This document shows, piece by piece, positions 59,704 to 64,000 of a DNA stretch of 64,000 nt. The stretch is taken from contig CM119270.1 in assembly GCA_051294375.1 (NCBI GenBank), positions 12,275,676 to 12,339,675 on the forward strand, in the 5' to 3' direction. Both the position numbers and the translations under genes were made by a program. A model generated the notes under the pieces. It was given only the letters and a program-made list of their open reading frames with translations. It was not told the origin of the DNA and ran no database searches. The DNA is from Paraspadella gotoi (Eukaryota; Chaetognatha). Position 1 is the first letter of the stretch. Every line of letters begins with the position of its first letter.

Positions 59704-60814
59704 GCTTTCCAAAACGGGTTCCGGCTAAAACCGCGAGAAAACTTGGACAGTATGGCCTTCGATGTCACGATTTCTGGAGCCGTGCGGACTTTGTGACTCT
59801 GTGGACACGCGTTTGTGGGCAAAGTCTTTTGTTGTGTGGAGTTTGACGACGTAACTCGAAAAATCATGCGTTAATTCGAAATTGCGCAATAAGATTCGAT
59901 GTTTATAATCGAATCTGTGTTGTGAGGAAAACTTTTGCGTTGAAGGCTAGATTTTCTGTTTCAAGAGACAATACTCATAATACACCTTTTATCTGCAGTT
60001 AAATAGAACTGTTCCTAAACTCTAATCTCAGTCTTATTGAAATTATGCTAATTACTTATTAACTGGTTTTTAAAAACAACTAATCAACGGCAAGATTAAG
60101 ATGAGGTAGGATATAATATTACGACCATAAGTCATACGATGCTTATTTTCTATTATTTCATACTAGTGTAGTCACGTGATCAACGGGAAATTCGAAAACC
60201 ACGGCTGGGCAATACTTTGAACTTGCCGGTTCTTGTTATTCTATAATAATTTATGGTCCAATTTTTTATGAGATTCTTAGGGTCTACCATTGTTTTCTAT
60301 AATCATCAATAAAATTAATTTACAATTTAAAATATAAAAAGCTTGGAAGTCTGAAATTATTTGTTCAAGTGCCCCACATATCATATAAATTACAAACCAT
60401 TTTTAAAATTGATTTCATCGGGTACTATTAATTTCTTTATATGTATTATTATTATCAAATGAGGTTATATAGTTTTGTGGCTTTATGAATTAATCTTGAC
60501 TTTATTTAGTATTACCGCAAATCTTTTAGACTGAGTAAGAATTCCATTTCACTATCGACTGAAATCGAGAAAATCCCAAAAGACTGGATTTAACAAAAGT
60601 AACCAAGAAAAACGCCAATGCGAAGACTCAACGCAAAAAAAGCGTCACCAGCTGTGAGCGGCCGGTTAACTGCGCAGCACTCGTTCAGTCTCAAACCTGC
60701 AGTCGATCTTGTGACCCAGCGCTGCAGGTTCAGCTGCAGCTCTCTCTTCAGTTCAAAGCTTTACCCACACAAAAAATCGGGACTCTCAATCTCTCTCTCT
60801 CTCTCTCTTTCTCT

Positions 60815-60849
<35 letters not shown>

Positions 60850-61076
60850 ATCCCCCCTCTTTCCGTTTCCTCCCTTCTCCTCCCCGCTCCCTCTCCTCTG
60901 TGCCAAAGGCGAGAAGTGTGACTAGCGCAGCCAAAGAAGGTGAAGAGAAATAAAAAAAGAGAAAGAGAAGAAAGAGAAAAAAAGAAGAACGAGTCGAAGG
61001 ATATTAAAGAAAGAGAAAATAGGAATGAAAAGGAATTATATTCACCAATATGCAAGTTTAAAGTTAAATATTATAA
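59701..61076. other. Intergenic, no gene seen
   Basis: This is AT-rich unique sequence with a CT microsatellite at 60790-60849 and a GCAGCGCTGCAGG-like GC-richer patch near 60650-60740. No exon could be supported. Confidence 0.45.
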
Positions 61077-61138
61077 ATTGGACAACCAATATAAAAATAC
61101 CATTCATTTAATTATAAAGCTATCTTGCCCCTGACTTT
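61077..61138 (+). repeat. Partial copy of the dispersed repeat
   Basis: TTGGACAACCAATATAAAAA, then CATTCATTTAATTATAAAGC and TATCTTGCCCCTGACTTTG match the 5-prime half of the copy at 31603-31811. Confidence 0.75.
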
Positions 61139-61533
61139 GAAGAAAAGAGAGGAAAATAAAAAAAAAACCCATTGTAATGGAAAGAAACAAAGAAAAAAAT
61201 AGAAGGGATTGATGATTGGGTAAAAAAGCAAGAGATCGGATTTTTATTTGTTCTCTGTCGAACGAAATTATATGCGTGCGCACAACTCGCTCACCCTTAT
61301 TATTTTTTTTAAAAACCTTTCTGCTCTTTTTGGGGAAAAATTTTAGCCGCAAGAATTGGGTTGCTACCATTGGAGGATCGTCCGTCGTTTGTTGTCCATT
61401 CTAGAACAAGGTCGTGACTTTAAACATCCACTGTGATTGAATTTTTGAACTGTCTTTATTTAAAAAAAAAAAATTCTTTCAGTTGTTTTAGTATAGGACC
61501 TAAATAAGAAAATATTTAACATCTCTAATACTA

Positions 61534-61602
61534 CCAGCTTTAGGTCTTGAACCCAAGGTTTCTTGCTAGATTACCCAGCCATTATCAATTGAGCTAAGAA
61601 GG
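61534..61602 (-). repeat. tRNA-like sequence, probably a pseudogene or SINE head
   Basis: On the minus strand TAGCTCAATTGATAATGG resembles an A box and D arm, and GGGTTCAAGACC a B box. The T arm TTGGG-TTCAAGA-CCTAA pairs fully with a G-T, and the acceptor ends pair 5 of 7. The D stem and anticodon stem are poor, so it is unlikely to be a working tRNA. Confidence 0.35.
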
Positions 61603-63755
61603 TTAAAGAGCGCAATGTACTGACAGGTGGCGAGAATCGTGGATTCGTCCTTTTTTTATGCAGGTAATTCAAGAGCAATGCTGTTTTTCGGCGAAAGCAA
61701 TGATCAAGTTGATATGCAAATTGATTTTAATTTTTTTATTATGAGAATTTCTTACTATAGAAAAAAAAATTTGAATATAAACTAACTAAACTAAATTTGC
61801 GTGAAGTTTATTTAGCTTAATTTTTTTGAAAAAACTATTGAATAATCAATGATAATGGTTTATAATTCTGTCTTTCGGCCTTTTAGGCGAAGAAAGTTAA
61901 AATAAATACAACAACATTGTAATTTAAAACTATTCTCAAGAGTACTGTCTAGTATCACCCTTAATTGCACCCCAACAAAAAATCAAAAATAACCAAAAAA
62001 AAAAAAATCGCTTAGGAACTAAAACTTAATCTTAAATTACCACATAGTTTACATTTCAATATGATAATCAAGAACAGTAAAGTACAGAAGGAAGAGTCGT
62101 GAGTTCGTCAAATCAAATGATATTTCCTATTAAGTTACTGTATTATAGGAGTATTTTTCAGGACTTTACAATACTAAATCTTCAAGTTAAAAAATTTCTC
62201 ACTCATTGTAAAAAAACCAAATTTTAATTAATTTTCTTACAGTCTTGTAAGGTAAAGGTGTGCAATTACACATATAACAAATCAAAGAAAACCGAAGTAG
62301 TATTGCTAACAATATAAACATGTAAACGGGAATAATGAATTTTCTTAAACACATAAATTCAGTGAATGATTTGACATTTGATAATTTAATCGATGGCATT
62401 GAAGTAGGAATTATTAATCTTTGACATTGTCGTCTTCTCTTTGACTTCCGGTTTGTTAGTTTAAACTTGGTCGGTCATCGCACGAGGAGACAATCGACCC
62501 ATTTTCGTCTGAAATGAGAGAAGAAAGGCATTATTTTTAGCTTTACATCTACGATAAGAAGATATAACATGCCTCTTCCTTTTAATGGTGCGAAAAAATA
62601 TGTTTTCTTTTGAAGCCAAAAGTAAACATACAATTCTGAAAGGTGTTCAGGGAAGTGAGAGTCATTTTGAAAATTATATTTTCAAACTAACAAAGTTGAA
62701 AATAAATGAAATTTTCTAGAATTTTAAAAAAAAGTCTTCTTAAATTATTTTATCTCATATTTTTGTCAGGAGCCCCCTATTTTTGTTTTTGAGCCAACGT
62801 ATTTGTATTACTGCAGTTTCTTACAAAAAGTATATGAGCGGAAACATTACAGAGTTTGTAAAAATTTTCCGGCATTAATTTGCGCATTGATCTAGTAAAC
62901 CACTCAAAGAATTGTATAAAACAGAAACACCAAAGAAGTCGCTTTCTAAACAGTGTTCTTGAAGAATTTTATCCATATTTAGATTCACAAAAATTGAAGG
63001 AATAAAATAAAATTAGCTTTTTTTTCAATACACGTTCAATGTTTTGTGAAAAATTGCTTGTTTTGGCGAATTCATGCAATCATATGCTTTCATGCATTTG
63101 GTTACAGAAATCGGAGCCTCTAGGAAACAATTATGTGAAGTATATTTATATATATTTTTTTTTATTGAGAAATCATTTTTAATAAGCGCCAGTAATAATA
63201 AAAAAACCTTTAAAATTGTGTATTTTCTTATTAACTAGGAAAGTGAAAATTAAGTGAACACTGTAATACAAGTTTTGAGGAATGTTCCAACATTCGCTGT
63301 ACCGTGGCGGTACCAAACTCAAGCCCCATCCTAAATGAGTCCACGGAGGATGAAATGTGTTATATACAACATCAAAGAGCGGAGGGATTTTCTTTAAAGA
63401 AAAAGTTGCAAGTGCAAATAAAGTGAATTGTTCGACATCTTGATTCCTTCATTTGCATTCATTTCTAATTAAAAAAATATTAAAAAATACGAGATATATA
63501 CTAATATAATTAATATAACTATAGTTTCATTTACTCTTATGGGATATATGTGTTTAATTAATAATTTAAGGTTGATATTTATCAACCTATCAAAAATTGC
63601 TACAACCAATTAATGTTACCCAAAGATATCGTACAATTCGCTATTATTCCGGAGTGAACAATTTCTGTTTTCTTTTCTGTTTGCTTTTTGTGCGGCGCCA
63701 AAGAATAAAAATTAGGATCGGCTGAACCATCGATTAAGGGTCTCGGGAAAAAAAT
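61603..63755. other. AT-rich intergenic, weak exon signals only
   Basis: Mostly AT-rich DNA. The only notable points are the candidate minus-strand exon at 62461-62508 and a short palindrome GTACCG-TGG-CGGTAC near 63300. Confidence 0.45.
62461..62508 (-). CDS. Possible terminal exon on the minus strand
   Basis: After a good acceptor (CTTTCTTCTCTCATTTCAG read on the minus strand) there is a short open stretch, TKMGRLSPRAMTDQV, ending in TAA. It is only 16 codons and the frame depends on an unseen upstream exon that should lie at higher coordinates. It could easily be chance. Confidence 0.2.
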   Translation of the reverse strand, partial: TKMGRLSPRAMTDQV

Positions 63756-64000
63756 ATGAATACGTTTTCCAATACATTACCATCCGGGAATTCTTATTCT
63801 CCGGCTGCGCCGAAGAAACGTCCTCAAGGCTGGGGCGAGAGCCGTTTACTGGGGCTGGGCCTTAGGGCCGCAGCGAACCCCGTCAAATCGAAATTGGCCC
63901 CGGCCCGCCGCGGCCGAGGGCGAGGGGGAGGGGAGGAAGGGGTGCTCTTCCTCGGGGAGGGAGCGCTCTTCCGGGGGGAGGGACCAGGGCCCAATTCACG
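63756..64000 (+). CDS. Candidate first exon running off the window edge
   Basis: From the ATG at 63756 the frame is open for 81 codons to the end of the window: MNTFSNTLPSGNSYSPAAPK, then a Lys/Arg-containing part, then Arg-Gly-rich sequence (ARRGRGRGGGEEG). GC content rises abruptly here from the AT-rich flank, as at a CpG-island first exon. Because the DNA is GC-rich, an open frame is not strong proof. No family is recognised. Confidence 0.3.
   Translation, partial: MNTFSNTLPSGNSYSPAAPKKRPQGWGESRLLGLGLRAAANPVKSKLAPARRGRGRGGGEEGVLFLGEGALFRGEGPGPNS

Overview
This is eukaryotic nuclear DNA from an invertebrate animal. Genes have many short AT-rich GT-AG introns, codon use is metazoan, and the recognisable proteins are animal chromatin and signalling proteins. 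The histone demethylase keeps its PHD and Tudor domains, which the short insect Kdm4 proteins lack, so a non-insect invertebrate is more likely. The sequence alone does not name the species. (GA)n/(CT)n microsatellites are extremely abundant.

Layout. (1) 1-14795 is a huge imperfect palindrome: 1-6958 reappears in reverse complement at about 8054-14795, around a 1.1 kb spacer and a 25-N gap. I find no convincing gene in it. (2) 14.8-41.9 kb is the gene-bearing core, with clean reading frames. It holds a 23-exon KDM4/JMJD2 lysine demethylase (+, 17991-27825, about 2,351 aa), a 12-exon + strand gene (29536-33715, about 531 aa) for an unrecognised protein built of four divergent repeats, a minus-strand pentraxin/LamG-like exon (34324-34877), and a minus-strand SPSB1/4 (gustavus) SPRY-SOCS box gene (three coding exons, 41339 to 38966). 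Two almost identical 236-bp SINE-like elements lie at 15424 and 35165. (3) 43.3-56.7 kb is a head-to-tail duplication of a roughly 7 kb, gene-poor, microsatellite-rich unit. (4) 56.7-59.6 kb is a second direct duplication flanking another 25-N gap, with long polypurine tracts. (5) 59.6-64 kb is mostly AT-rich, ending in a GC-rich open frame that runs off the edge.

The genes do not form an obvious pathway. KDM4 would remove methyl groups from histone H3 K9/K36 in the nucleus. The SPSB protein would be a substrate receptor of a Cullin-RING ubiquitin ligase. The pentraxin-like protein may be a secreted or surface lectin-like protein. The four-repeat protein is the best candidate for something undescribed. 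The three large duplications all touch N gaps and differ mainly by small indels, so they look more like unpolished long-read gap filling or unmerged haplotypes than biology, although this cannot be settled from the sequence alone.
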